A stretch of 64,000 bases of DNA from Kiritimatiellaceae bacterium (GCA_013141415.1 JABFQY010000002.1:186001-250000), one strand, 5' to 3'. Positions 44,484 through 52,720 are shown, counted from the stretch's first letter. Notes: generated from the letters alone by a model not told the origin. Numbers and translations: made by a program.

Positions 44484-45746
44484 GTGTCGTTAACTGCGTC
44501 TGGACGCCGCTCGGCATACTTCATCCATTCCGACGAACTCGGCAACGTCATCGCGGTATCGGATTCTTCCGGCAACATCGTCAAACAAACCTGCTACGGC
44601 CCGTACGGCGATGTCTGGTCCCAAACCGGCAGCTTCGACACCCCGTGGGGCTTCGGCGGAGCCTACGGCGTTTATACCGACCCCGACGTCGAACTCCTCC
44701 GGATGCAGGCGCGCTACTACTCCCCGGAAATGAAACGCTTCATCTCCGCCGACCCCACCGGCCTCAAAGGCGGCGTCAACTTCTACACCTACGCCGACGG
44801 CAACCCCCTCAACAGCATCGACCCCGAAGGCCTCTGCGCCCGGCCCTCGCTCTTTGGAAGAACTTCGCTCTTCGGCAGCGGTGGTACGTCCTCATTTGGT
44901 GGATTTGGGCCGGTCGGATCCTCCTATTCCTCCTTTGGGCGCACCTCCTACGGCAGCCCCTTCGGCTTGGGATCGCCACAAACCCGTTACGCGCAAAGCT
45001 CCCGAAGCTATCAGATGTTTGACGACGCCCGCAATAAGTGGGATTCAGGACACCGCTGGTCTGCGGTCGGGTCTGCGGCAAGAGAAACATTTGGACGGAT
45101 CAGCGGCTTTGATCAGGTCAATGCGGCGGGCAGCGGCTACGACACCTATGCGGGAAACCGCCTCAGCGCCGGACAGCGCCTTTCTGCCGGAGTCAGCGGC
45201 GGACTTTCCGTCGGCCTCTGGGCCGCCGGAAGTGTCGGCACTATCGGACGGGGCGCAAGCGCCACGGCGGGAACCATTTCCCGCAGCGAAGTTGCCGCAG
45301 AGAGTAGTGGCCTAAACTGGGTTACGGAGATTCCGAAAGGATCGAGGCCTCCAGTTACCTACATGTCCTTGGCTGAGAGGAAATCGCATGCAGCTCTGTT
45401 TCAAGGTGGTGCCGTACGAATTGGTCCTTCAAAACCGGTTGGCACTATTGGTCGGACGGAAACATGGGTATTTCCGCGCAGCGTTGTTGACAATCTGACG
45501 AAACAAGCTGGCGGTGATGTGGCAAAACTTGAGAGGCTTATTGGGCTTGATGCTGGCTATTTAGGTAAATCGCCAGTATTGGTTGATATTCCATCTCCGA
45601 AAGGTGTTCGAATTCCTTCGGGAAATGAACGCGGCGCCAACGCTTTTTGGCGAGCTGGCGGGCGAACAAGCGGAGGCCTACCCGAGGCGATTATCGATCC
45701 GGTGCCAGAAGGTTCCTATACAACCCGACCAGTATTTTGGAAATGA
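44484..45746 (+). CDS. orphan RHS C-terminal tip with a putative toxin domain (5'-truncated)
   Basis: 420 residues. It begins in the middle of an RHS core: 'YFIHSDELGNVIAVSDSSGNIV', 'ARYYSPEMKRFISADPTGLKGG' and 'NFYTYADGNPLNSIDPEGL' are the conserved end of the RHS-repeat-associated core. Then comes a Ser/Gly-rich linker and a C-terminal domain from about residue 295 with 'VVDNLTKQAGGDVAKLERLIGLDAGYLG', 'GVRIPSGNERGANAFW' and 'TSGGLPEAIIDPVPEGSY' (split), which I recognise as a polymorphic-toxin tip but cannot name. The rest of the RHS protein is missing; the 44355-44483 stretch has no coding continuation. Probably an unexpressed toxin cassette or silent orphan tip. Confidence 0.8.
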   Translation: MSLTASGRRSAYFIHSDELGNVIAVSDSSGNIVKQTCYGPYGDVWSQTGSFDTPWGFGGAYGVYTDPDVELLRMQARYYSPEMKRFISADPTGLKGGVNFYTYADGNPLNSIDPEGLCARPSLFGRTSLFGSGGTSSFGGFGPVGSSYSSFGRTSYGSPFGLGSPQTRYAQSSRSYQMFDDARNKWDSGHRWSAVGSAARETFGRISGFDQVNAAGSGYDTYAGNRLSAGQRLSAGVSGGLSVGLWAAGSVGTIGRGASATAGTISRSEVAAESSGLNWVTEIPKGSRPPVTYMSLAERKSHAALFQGGAVRIGPSKPVGTIGRTETWVFPRSVVDNLTKQAGGDVAKLERLIGLDAGYLGKSPVLVDIPSPKGVRIPSGNERGANAFWRAGGRTSGGLPEAIIDPVPEGSYTTRPVFWK

Positions 45747-45750
45747 GATT

Positions 45751-45993
45751 ATGAAGAAAAAGCTATTCACATTCAACGACCTCGAGATATGGCAAGAGGG
45801 CGACCGCTACTTTGCCATTTATGATGCAGGGGCGCATCAAGTGACCATGCGGAAGGATGAAATAACTGAATATGAAGCAAATCTCGCATGCAGTGGAAGA
45901 GGGAGTGCCATAGAGATGCTTTTCGGATTGGAGAAGCGTTTGATTAAACTAGGAGAGAATCCGTACGTCTCGAATTTCACCAAGGAACCTTAG
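45751..45993 (+). CDS. putative immunity protein of the RHS tip
   Basis: 80 residues starting 4 bases after the toxin stop. 'TFNDLEIWQEGDRYFAIYDAGAHQV' and 'RGSAIEMLFGLEKRLIKLGENPY' show no known family to me. Position directly behind the toxin tip and its size are the evidence for immunity. Composition differs from the housekeeping genes, consistent with transfer as a pair. Confidence 0.6.
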   Translation: MKKKLFTFNDLEIWQEGDRYFAIYDAGAHQVTMRKDEITEYEANLACSGRGSAIEMLFGLEKRLIKLGENPYVSNFTKEP

Positions 45994-46037
45994 GCAAAGG
46001 CAAAGCGAAGGGGTCATGTAATCTGGTAATTTTTTAG

Positions 46038-46054
46038 TTTCCGATGGTTGGAAA
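46038..46054. promoter_or_regulatory. 17-bp palindrome TTTCCGA-TGG-TTGGAAA
   Basis: Copy of the recurrent motif, in the gap between the immunity gene and the 46093 gene, 38 bases before that start codon. Confidence 0.5.
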
Positions 46055-46092
46055 AGAGCAGAAGGCGCGGCGGATTTTTCAGGAGAAAAGAG

Positions 46093-46377
46093 ATGACGAA
46101 AAAAGGTTTAAAATACGGATGGATCATTTTATTGGCCGCAGGGCTGGCGGAGGCCGGGAGCATAACCGCTAACTTCACCAACGAAACCGCTGCCGGGAAA
46201 CAACCGCTTTCCGCATCGGCAAAGAAACAGCCGAAACCTTTCAAAACATCCGCCCCGCCCACCATGCCCGTCTCCAGAGAAAAAGGGCTTTCGGAAGGAA
46301 AACGCGTCACCGCAGGTTCCGCCGACTTTGCCCGCTTCGCCGCCCCGTTTCCGGAGCGGCTTTTTATTTTACGGTGA
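46093..46377 (+). CDS. small secreted protein, unknown
   Basis: 94 residues from ATG 46093, which has AGGAG at 46081-46085. A signal peptide ('YGWIILLAAGLAEAG') is followed by a Pro/Lys/Ser-rich low-complexity tail. The last residues are encoded by the terminator at 46339-46370, which is odd for a real protein end; the gene may be a decayed reading frame. Kept because start signals and signal peptide are good. Confidence 0.4.
   Translation: MTKKGLKYGWIILLAAGLAEAGSITANFTNETAAGKQPLSASAKKQPKPFKTSAPPTMPVSREKGLSEGKRVTAGSADFARFAAPFPERLFILR
46339..46370 (+). terminator. rho-independent terminator
   Basis: GCCGCCCCG pairs with CGGAGCGGC (one mismatch) around TTTC and is followed by TTTTTATTTT. It lies inside the 3' end of the 46093 frame and between it and the convergent thioredoxin gene. 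Confidence 0.8.
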
Positions 46378-46384
46378 TCGGAAA

Positions 46385-46864
46385 TTATTTTTTCTGATCG
46401 GCGGCAATCGTACTTTTGATGAATTCGACGTATTTGGCCGCGCCGCCCTGCTGATAGCCGTCGCGGACAATTCCTTTGCCTTGCGGATTCAGAATCAGCA
46501 CGGTCGGAAATCCCTGCACTTGAAATTTTTCCAGCAGCATTTCGTGCTGTTTGGCAAATTCCGTATTGGTCGCGCGTCCGGAGTGGTCGAAGTCGAGCAG
46601 GACACAAATCAGGTTGTCTTTGGCGTATGCGATAAATTCCGGCTGAGAGAAAACTTCTTCTTCGAGCGTCTTGCACCAGCCGCACCAGCCAAGTCCGCTG
46701 ATGCTCACCAGCATATATTTGTTTTCTATCGCCGCCTGTTTAAGCGCCGCATCGTAATCCGCTTTCCAAACATCAGACCGCTTGGCCGTAACCGCCTTTT
46801 GATTGCATCCGCACAAAAGAACCGCCGCCAGAACCGCCGCCCCGAGAATTTTCGCTGTCTTCAT
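46385..46864 (-). CDS. thioredoxin-like lipoprotein
   Basis: 159 residues. Signal peptide with lipobox 'AVLLCGC', then a thioredoxin fold with the redox motif 'GLGWCGWCKTLEEEVF' (WCxxC type of thioredoxin_7/DUF255-like proteins) and the cis-Pro 'VQGFPTVLILN'. A periplasmic disulfide reductase or thiol carrier is likely. No partner nearby. Confidence 0.9.
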   Translation of the reverse strand: MKTAKILGAAVLAAVLLCGCNQKAVTAKRSDVWKADYDAALKQAAIENKYMLVSISGLGWCGWCKTLEEEVFSQPEFIAYAKDNLICVLLDFDHSGRATNTEFAKQHEMLLEKFQVQGFPTVLILNPQGKGIVRDGYQQGGAAKYVEFIKSTIAADQKK

Positions 46865-46954
46865 AACGCCTCCTTTTTCTGCTTAGAGCATACTCTCGCA
46901 ATAAACCCGCACCAAGCCTTGAGAGGGAACTCTGCATCCAGTATAAGAGACCGC

Positions 46955-47563
46955 ATGGACTTCATAGCTTTCGATTTAGAAACAACCGGCATTCAGCCGA
47001 AAACAGACGCGGTCATTGAAATCGGTGCCGTTCGTTTTCACGGCGCCGAACCGGCTGAAACATTTTGCACGCTCATCAATCCCGGACGGCCGATTCCCCC
47101 CGAAGCCTCCGCCGTCAATGGCATCACTGACGAAATGGTCGCGGGCCAGCCCGGCATACACACCGTTCTCACGGAACTGGCCGACTTTTGCAGCGACCTG
47201 CCGCTGGTTGCGCATAACGCCCCGTTCGACTTTAAATTCCTTCTCGCCGCCGTAGAAAAACACCGCGCCCGTGCGCCGAAAGGCGTTGTTCTGGATTCCT
47301 GCGCGCTGGCCCGCATCATTTTCCCCGGCATGTTCAACTACAAGCTCGGCACACTCGTCCGCCACTTCGGATTTCCGAACGGAACGTTTCATCGCGCGGA
47401 AGAAGACAGTGTTTATTGCGGACTGCTTTTCGCCCGCATCATTGAAGCGCTCGAAAAATCCGGCCAGCCCGCCAGCGTTCCCGCGCTGCTCGCACTCACC
47501 AAGCAACCTCCGCTGAAATTCCCGCAGTACGAAGCCCGCCCCGAACAGCTCGGCCTCTTCTAA
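46955..47563 (+). CDS. DnaQ-like 3'-5' exonuclease
   Basis: 202 residues. DEDDh family: 'FIAFDLETTGIQPKTDAVIEIGAVRF' (Exo I, D and E), 'LVAHNAPFDFKFL' (Exo II), 'HRAEEDSVYCGLL' (Exo III, H and D). It lacks DNA polymerase III alpha or BRCT parts, so it is a stand-alone exonuclease, possibly the polymerase III epsilon subunit or a repair nuclease. Confidence 0.92.
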   Translation: MDFIAFDLETTGIQPKTDAVIEIGAVRFHGAEPAETFCTLINPGRPIPPEASAVNGITDEMVAGQPGIHTVLTELADFCSDLPLVAHNAPFDFKFLLAAVEKHRARAPKGVVLDSCALARIIFPGMFNYKLGTLVRHFGFPNGTFHRAEEDSVYCGLLFARIIEALEKSGQPASVPALLALTKQPPLKFPQYEARPEQLGLF

Positions 47564-47646
47564 GCGGACATTAAGACAAAGCGACCCGAACTCCCGAAAC
47601 CAAACGGCTTGGGAGGCGGCGTGTGAAAAATTAACCGGCGAACGGT

Positions 47647-47931
47647 TTAGTGCCTGTGCGAATCGTGTCCGCGGAAACGACCATCGTTGTCGTGATGACC
47701 GTACCCGTGGAAGGATCTGTACTCGCGGTCGCGGTCAACATAGACCACAACCGGCGCCGGATAACAGCGCTGTTCATAGTACACCGGTGCCGGGGAATAA
47801 TATACCGGCGTGTAATACACCGGCCGTTCGTAATAAATCGGGAGTCCGACCCCGATATTCAGACTCACCTGAGTCCGTGCATAACCGCTGCCGCTCATCA
47901 ATATGAGTGCGACAACAACTATCTTCTTCAT
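47647..47931 (-). CDS. secreted Tyr/Pro/His-rich small protein
   Basis: 94 residues. Signal peptide ('IVVVALILMSGSGYA'), then 'IGVGLPIYYERPVYYTPVYY' with repeated PVYY units, and a His/Asp/Gly-rich tail ('FHGYGHHDNDGRFRGHDSHRH'). Such proteins are common among envelope or metal-binding secreted proteins. No family is recognised. Confidence 0.7.
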   Translation of the reverse strand: MKKIVVVALILMSGSGYARTQVSLNIGVGLPIYYERPVYYTPVYYSPAPVYYEQRCYPAPVVVYVDRDREYRSFHGYGHHDNDGRFRGHDSHRH

Positions 47932-48125
47932 CTTGTTCTTCTTTCCGGGATCGTCGGGCCTTTTATACCTTGTGACTTTTCTGCTAACCTGGCCGTAAAA
48001 ATCCCATTCCTACGGGAAACACGCTACTCGTTCGGAAGGCGATTTACAAGTCAACACGACAATCCGGCTGTCGGCGCCGGAAGTCCGGCGAAAATGATAA
48101 AGGTGTGCGAATAGCAGTTGATGAC

Positions 48126-48154
48126 TTGACCTGACCGTCCGTGGGCGTTACTTT
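48126..48154 (+). promoter_or_regulatory. sigma-70-like promoter of tRNA-Gly
   Basis: TTGACC at 48126-48131 and TACTTT at 48149-48154 are separated by 17 bases, and the tRNA begins 15 bases after the -10. Confidence 0.5.
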
Positions 48155-48168
48155 GTGCGACCTTTCCT

Positions 48169-48242
<74 letters not shown>

Positions 48243-48289
48243 TTCGACTCGCGCCGCTCGCTCATGGCGGGCCGCTTCGTTCTGCGGGT

Positions 48290-49672
48290 TCAGGTTCCGT
48301 CGCCGTTGGACCGGATAATATCACGATACCAGAGCGCCGAGTCTTTCAGTGTTCGCGTCTGGCTCTCGAAGTCCACATGGATCAAACCAAACCGGTGTTT
48401 ATACCCCTCGGCCCACTCAAAATTATCCATCAGCGACCAATGGAAATATCCCCTCACCGAGACTCCTTCTGAGATCACCTGCCGCAGGGCTGAAAGATAT
48501 CGGCTGACAAAATCTATACGCTGAGGATCGTGTACCTTCCCATCCAAATGAACCCAGTCGTTATTGGACAGTCCGTTTTCCGTGATGAGCAGCGGCGTTT
48601 TATAGCGCTCCCAGAGCCACCGGCACGTCCAGGCAAATCCGTTGGGCGTCATCTCCCACATAAACGAGGTTTTGGGCGATCCCGGATACGCCTCGGCCTT
48701 TTCGTCAAAAGAGCCGGAGGCTTTTTTCGTCAGAGTGCCCGTCCAATATTGATTGAGTCCGCAGAAATCCAGCGGCTGACTGATCGTGCGCAGTTCCGCC
48801 TCCGTGACTTTGGGAAAATCCGCGCCGAAATAGCGCAGGTGGCTTTCCGGATAATGACCGAGGAAAATCGGATCAGACCACCAGGCCGGATCACTCAGGT
48901 TGTCCTTAGGTGTTTCGAAGCTCAGCTTCCAGGCTTCTTTCACATCCTGCGGATCGTTCGAAACAGGATCGACAAACCATCCTGTCGGCGCGCAACCGAC
49001 AAACACCCGTCTGCGGGCCGCTTCGCGGATCGCCATAACGGCCCGGCCGTGTGCCAGCAACGTGTGGTGTGCCGCCTGCAAAAGATCCGGCCGCGAAAGT
49101 TTGAGTCCCGGGGCATGAACTCCGGCGTGATAACCCAGCCCCAGAAAGACCTGCGGTTCATTCATTGTGATCCAGTTTTCAACCCGATCCGAGAGCCTGG
49201 ACACAACGACCTTCGCATAGTCGGCGAACCAGTCGGGGCTTTTCGGCGACAGCCAGCCGCCTTCTCGATGAAGCGCCACCGGAAGATCCCAATGAAAAAG
49301 GGTCAGAACGGGAAGGATGCCGGCGGCAAGAAGCTGATCGACCAGCTGATCATAAAAATCCAGCCCGCGCTGGTTCACCGCGCCGCGCCCTTCCGGAAGA
49401 ATTCGCGGCCAGCTGATGGAAAACCGGTAGCCTTTGAGCCCGATTTCGCGCATTAAAGCAACGTCTTCTGCGCTCCGGTGATAATGATCGCAGGCGACCG
49501 CGCCGGTATTACCGTTGGCAATCCGCTTTGGCTCCAGACAAAAGGCGTCCCAGATCGACGGCCCTTTACCATCCTCGTCATGCGCTCCTTCTATTTGATA
49601 CGCGGCAGTGGCGGCCCCCCAGATAAAATCGGAAGGAAAGGCCGTCGGGTTCGTTGGTGTTGCTTTCTTCAT
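48290..49672 (-). CDS. beta-glucosidase (glycoside hydrolase family 1)
   Basis: 460 residues. 'FIWGAATAAYQIEGAHDEDGKG' is the GH1 N-terminal signature, 'WITMNEPQVFLGLGYHAGVHAPG' carries the acid/base Glu, and 'LLITENGLSNND' the nucleophile Glu; 'RGYFHWSLMDNFEWAEGYKHRFGLIHVDF' (split) is the C-terminal GH1 block. No signal peptide, so intracellular hydrolysis of beta-glucosides or cellobiose-type products. Confidence 0.96.
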   Translation of the reverse strand: MKKATPTNPTAFPSDFIWGAATAAYQIEGAHDEDGKGPSIWDAFCLEPKRIANGNTGAVACDHYHRSAEDVALMREIGLKGYRFSISWPRILPEGRGAVNQRGLDFYDQLVDQLLAAGILPVLTLFHWDLPVALHREGGWLSPKSPDWFADYAKVVVSRLSDRVENWITMNEPQVFLGLGYHAGVHAPGLKLSRPDLLQAAHHTLLAHGRAVMAIREAARRRVFVGCAPTGWFVDPVSNDPQDVKEAWKLSFETPKDNLSDPAWWSDPIFLGHYPESHLRYFGADFPKVTEAELRTISQPLDFCGLNQYWTGTLTKKASGSFDEKAEAYPGSPKTSFMWEMTPNGFAWTCRWLWERYKTPLLITENGLSNNDWVHLDGKVHDPQRIDFVSRYLSALRQVISEGVSVRGYFHWSLMDNFEWAEGYKHRFGLIHVDFESQTRTLKDSALWYRDIIRSNGDGT

Positions 49673-49684
49673 TCTGCGTCCCTT

Positions 49685-50467
49685 TTATTTGGCCGCAGGC
49701 GCCCCGACCGGATCGGGAATTGTGATCATCTCAACCTGCTCGATTTTTAATGCGGTTTTTCCGTTTTCCGACGGACGAATGATGTCGAGATCCTTGACCA
49801 TCCATATCTTGTCGAACTCTTTGACGCTGACGACCTTGATCTCTTTAACCATTTCTCCGGCGGGCGTTTCTTCCTTCGCGCCAAACACCCGTCCGGTTTC
49901 CTTTTCGATCCAAAGCAGCAGCCGGTTGTTGCCGCGCGGAACGGAGATCACATAACAGTCCTTGTTGAGCTTTTTATCCGCCTTCAGCGTCTCGGCCTGT
50001 TTCGTCCACAGGAAAGCAAAGCTCAGGTCGGCCCACGTTACGCCGAGTCCGGCAATTTCTTTATTCGGATCGAAGTCCGGAAGGTCTGTGCCGTTTTGCC
50101 TCTCCCTGCGGTCATTGCCTTGCCCGTTACCGGGCAAAGCCTCTCTCGCTTCGCTCGAGTCCGAATACCGGTAGCCCGGGCCACCGGAAAGCCATTGGAT
50201 TTCCAGCGTCTGGAACAGTCCGCTCTTTTCGTCGCGGATGCGGTAGGTCGCGTTCGCCGGTTCCGCGCCCCAGTTGAGATCCATTTCGACCGTCAGCTTT
50301 TTCTTCATGAAGTCGTTTCCCGCCCACTCCTTGAGCGTCCCGTTCATACGAATCGGCTGCTTTGGAAGCTGGGAGCGGGCAAAAGCGAGGATTTGTTGCG
50401 CCGGAGGGAGCTGTTCCGCACGGACGGAAGCGGTCAGCAAGAGAGTAAAAAATATTCGACGAATCAT
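49685..50467 (-). CDS. LolA-like outer-membrane lipoprotein-sorting protein
   Basis: 260 residues from ATG 50467, with a signal peptide ('RRIFFTLLLTASVRAEQ'). The body is an antiparallel beta half-barrel type: 'RSQLPKQPIRMNGTLKEW', 'VEMDLNWGAEPANATYRIRD', 'YVISVPRGNNRLLLWIEKETG' and 'KIEQVEMI'. It resembles the outer membrane lipoprotein-sorting family (LolA/LolB fold, DUF4292-like) often seen in Verrucomicrobia. Role inferred from fold only. Confidence 0.7.
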   Translation of the reverse strand: MIRRIFFTLLLTASVRAEQLPPAQQILAFARSQLPKQPIRMNGTLKEWAGNDFMKKKLTVEMDLNWGAEPANATYRIRDEKSGLFQTLEIQWLSGGPGYRYSDSSEAREALPGNGQGNDRRERQNGTDLPDFDPNKEIAGLGVTWADLSFAFLWTKQAETLKADKKLNKDCYVISVPRGNNRLLLWIEKETGRVFGAKEETPAGEMVKEIKVVSVKEFDKIWMVKDLDIIRPSENGKTALKIEQVEMITIPDPVGAPAAK

Positions 50468-50505
50468 GCGGCGGAGTGTACTCGAAGCGCCGGAGTCGCC
50501 GCCAG

Positions 50506-50520
50506 TTCCAAACTTTGGAA
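50506..50520. promoter_or_regulatory. palindrome TTCCAA-ACT-TTGGAA upstream of murA
   Basis: Perfect six-base arms with a 3-base centre, in the divergent gap between the LolA-like gene and murA, 43 bases before the murA start. Confidence 0.6.
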
Positions 50521-50562
50521 ACTTTTCTGGCAAACAACAGAATTTTGTCTATTGTCTGCGCT

Positions 50563-51840
50563 ATGGCAAAATTCATCATCAACGGCGGCAATATCATTGG
50601 CGGAAAGTTTTCTCCGCGCGGCAACAAAAACGCGGTTCTGCCCATGCTGGCGGCCTGTACCCTGACCGATCAGCCGGTCAAACTCTGCAATGTTCCTGAC
50701 ATCGCCGACGTCCGCGTCATGCTCGAACTGCTGATGTCGCTCGGCGTTTCGGTCGAAAAGTCCGGCGGCTGTGTAACGCTCTGTGCCAAAGGATTGAAGG
50801 CTACCGAACTCGACGAAGAATTCTGCCGCAAAGTGCGCACCTCGATTCTCCTGGCCGGACCGCTCACCGCTCGCCACGGCTCGGCGCTGATTCATTCGCC
50901 CGGCGGCGACGTCATTGGCCGCCGTCGCCTCGACACCCATTTTTACGGACTGCGCGCCCTCGGCATCGAAGTCAACGACACCGCTCCTTATCAGTTCAAA
51001 CGCAAGAAGCTCGTCGGCGCCGACCTGGTGCTCGATGAGGCCAGCGTCACCGCCACAGAAAATATCATCATGGCCGCTGTGCTCGCCGAAGGCGAAACCT
51101 CCATTTTCAACGCCGCCTGCGAACCGCACGTCCAGGATCTGGCACACCTGCTCGTCAAAATGGGGGCGGACATCGCCGGCATCGGCACCAACCGGATGCA
51201 CATCCGCGGCGTCAAACTGCTGGCTGGCGCAGAACACACCATTCAGCCCGACTACATTGAGGCCGGAAGCTTTCTGACCGCCGCCGCCGTCACCGGCGGT
51301 TCGCTGGAAATCGCCGCGCCGGGCGATATCGTCACGCTCAACGTCCTCGAAAAAGGATTTTCCAAACTCGGCGTCAACTGGAGCATCGAGGATGCTGTTT
51401 TAAAATTTAAAAATGAAACCAGTCGTATGACTGTTCCGGACCTTGGAAACTATACGCCGAAAATCGAGGACGGCATCTGGCCCGCGTTTCCGTCCGACCT
51501 GATGAGCGTGCTGATCGTGCTGGCGACGCAGACGCAGGGACAAATGCTCTTTTTCGAAAAACTCTTCGAGAGCCGCATGTATTTCGTCGATAACCTGATG
51601 GCGATGGGCGCGAACATCATCCAGTGTGACCCGCACCGCGTCGTCGTCAGCGGATTTTCAAAACTGCACGGCGCACGACTGAGCAGTCCGGACATCCGCG
51701 CCGGCATGGCCATGCTCATCGCCGCCTGCTGTGCCGAAGGGCGCAGCGTTATCGACAACGCTCAAGTCATCGACCGCGGCTACGAAGCCATCGACGAACG
51801 CCTCCGCGCCCTCGGCGCCGACATCGTGCGGGAAAAATAA
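50563..51840 (+). CDS. murA: UDP-N-acetylglucosamine 1-carboxyvinyltransferase with Asp at the catalytic Cys position
   Basis: 425 residues. MurA adds enolpyruvate from PEP to UDP-GlcNAc, the first committed step of peptidoglycan. 'GNKNAVLPML' holds the conserved Lys/Asn, 'LLAGPLTARHGSALIHSPGG' leads into the active loop 'SPGGDVIGRRRLDTHF', where the usual motif is GGC-IG-RPvD-H; the residue equivalent to Cys 115 of E. coli is Asp 116. The C-terminal 'VIDRGYEAIDERLRALGAD' is intact. In Chlamydia and mycobacteria the same Cys-to-Asp change gives intrinsic fosfomycin resistance. The arrangement resembles a genuine MurA, but a paralogue with another role is possible. Confidence 0.9.
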   Translation: MAKFIINGGNIIGGKFSPRGNKNAVLPMLAACTLTDQPVKLCNVPDIADVRVMLELLMSLGVSVEKSGGCVTLCAKGLKATELDEEFCRKVRTSILLAGPLTARHGSALIHSPGGDVIGRRRLDTHFYGLRALGIEVNDTAPYQFKRKKLVGADLVLDEASVTATENIIMAAVLAEGETSIFNAACEPHVQDLAHLLVKMGADIAGIGTNRMHIRGVKLLAGAEHTIQPDYIEAGSFLTAAAVTGGSLEIAAPGDIVTLNVLEKGFSKLGVNWSIEDAVLKFKNETSRMTVPDLGNYTPKIEDGIWPAFPSDLMSVLIVLATQTQGQMLFFEKLFESRMYFVDNLMAMGANIIQCDPHRVVVSGFSKLHGARLSSPDIRAGMAMLIAACCAEGRSVIDNAQVIDRGYEAIDERLRALGADIVREK

Positions 51841-51911
51841 TCAGGAACGTATCGAGTCACTCTGCGCGGGCGAGGTCTGCGATAGGGGAGGCAATCCGGA
51901 ACCAAATCAAA

Positions 51912-51990
51912 GTAGAGTAAGCGTCTCGCTCGCTTCTTTGTCTCCGGCAGATCCGCCAAAGGCGGAAAACGAGCGAGACGCTCGTTCTAC
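51912..51990. repeat. REP-like palindromic element downstream of murA
   Basis: GTAGAGTAAGCGTCTCGCTC... at 51912-51932 pairs with CGAGCGAGACGCTCGTTCTAC at 51970-51990 with a few mismatches; the middle holds its own hairpin TCCGCC-AAA-GGCGGA. Same GTAG...CTAC outer bases as the others. Confidence 0.75.
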
Positions 51991-52002
51991 ATTCGTTTTG
52001 AC

Positions 52003-52034
52003 AGTGCCTGCACTTTTAAAATAAAGTGCCTGCA
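52003..52034. promoter_or_regulatory. direct repeat, probable operator of the toxin-antitoxin pair
   Basis: AGTGCCTGCA occurs at 52003-52012 and again at 52025-52034, the second copy running into the antitoxin start codon; the first copy also forms the near-palindrome AGTGC-CT-GCACT. Repeats of this spacing, two helical turns apart, are typical for autorepression by antitoxin dimers. Confidence 0.45.
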
Positions 52035-52294
52035 TGAAAAAGAAGGCTACAATTCAATATACGATCCGGCAGGTTCCGGAAGAGGTGGACGCCAAACTGC
52101 GCGAGCTGGCCGTGAAGGAGACGTGCAGCCTGAACTATCTGGTTCTCGACGCGCTTTCCCATGCCGCCGGGGCGAAGGATTCGCCGCTGGTTTTCCATGA
52201 TCTGGATTCGCTGGCCGGTTCGTGGGTCGAAGACAAGGCGTTCGATCAGGCCATGAGCGCGTTTGAGCAGGTCGATGAGGATCTGTGGAAATGA
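52034..52294 (+). CDS. VapB-like antitoxin
   Basis: 86 residues. The N-terminus 'TIQYTIRQVPEEVDAKLRELAVKETCSLNYLVLDAL' (split) has the ribbon-helix-helix pattern (beta strand, 'VPEEVDAKLRELA', second helix), and the acidic C-terminus ('SAFEQVDEDLW') would wrap the toxin. The start ATG overlaps the repeat, so there is no normal Shine-Dalgarno. Its stop overlaps the toxin start by four bases. Confidence 0.8.
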   Translation: MKKKATIQYTIRQVPEEVDAKLRELAVKETCSLNYLVLDALSHAAGAKDSPLVFHDLDSLAGSWVEDKAFDQAMSAFEQVDEDLWK

Positions 52295-52677
52295 ACGTTT
52301 TGCTGGATACCAATTTTTACTCCGCCTTCTGCAAGGGCGACGAACAAGCCGTCCGCGTGATTCAACAGGCCCGCAAAATTTTTCTTCCGTTTGCTGTGCT
52401 GGCCGAACTGCGCGCCGGATTTCTTTGCGGCACGAAAGCCCGGAAGAACGAAAAGACGCTAACGCTTTTTCTGAATTCCGTCCGAGTCGAGGTGCTTTAT
52501 CCGGACGAAAACACGACGCATCAGTTTGCCGCTGTGTTCGCTCAGCTTCGCCTGCTGGGGAAACCAATCCCTACCAACGATATCTGGATTGCCGCGCTGG
52601 CGGTTCAGCATGATCTGATTCTCTGTTCGCGGGATAAACATTTCGATCTGCTTCCGCAGCTCGCACGCGTTTCCTGA
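52291..52677 (+). CDS. VapC-like PIN-domain toxin
   Basis: 128 residues. PIN-domain acidic residues: 'MNVLLDTNFYSAF' (first Asp), 'PFAVLAELRAGF' (Glu), 'PTNDIWIAALAVQHDLILCSRDKHFD' (split, with the last Asp residues). Type II VapC toxins cleave initiator tRNA or rRNA. Start chosen at ATG 52291; an in-frame GTG 6 bases upstream is possible. Confidence 0.88.
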   Translation: MNVLLDTNFYSAFCKGDEQAVRVIQQARKIFLPFAVLAELRAGFLCGTKARKNEKTLTLFLNSVRVEVLYPDENTTHQFAAVFAQLRLLGKPIPTNDIWIAALAVQHDLILCSRDKHFDLLPQLARVS

Positions 52678-52720
52678 TTTTTGCTGAGTCCGCGATCACG
52701 GATCGCGGCTACAATTCTTT

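Noticed and set aside
46014-46685. A 223-residue minus-strand frame covering the 46093 gene and part of the thioredoxin gene
   Set aside because: It is out of frame with the thioredoxin-like gene, whose lipobox and WCGWC motif are clear, and shows no domain.
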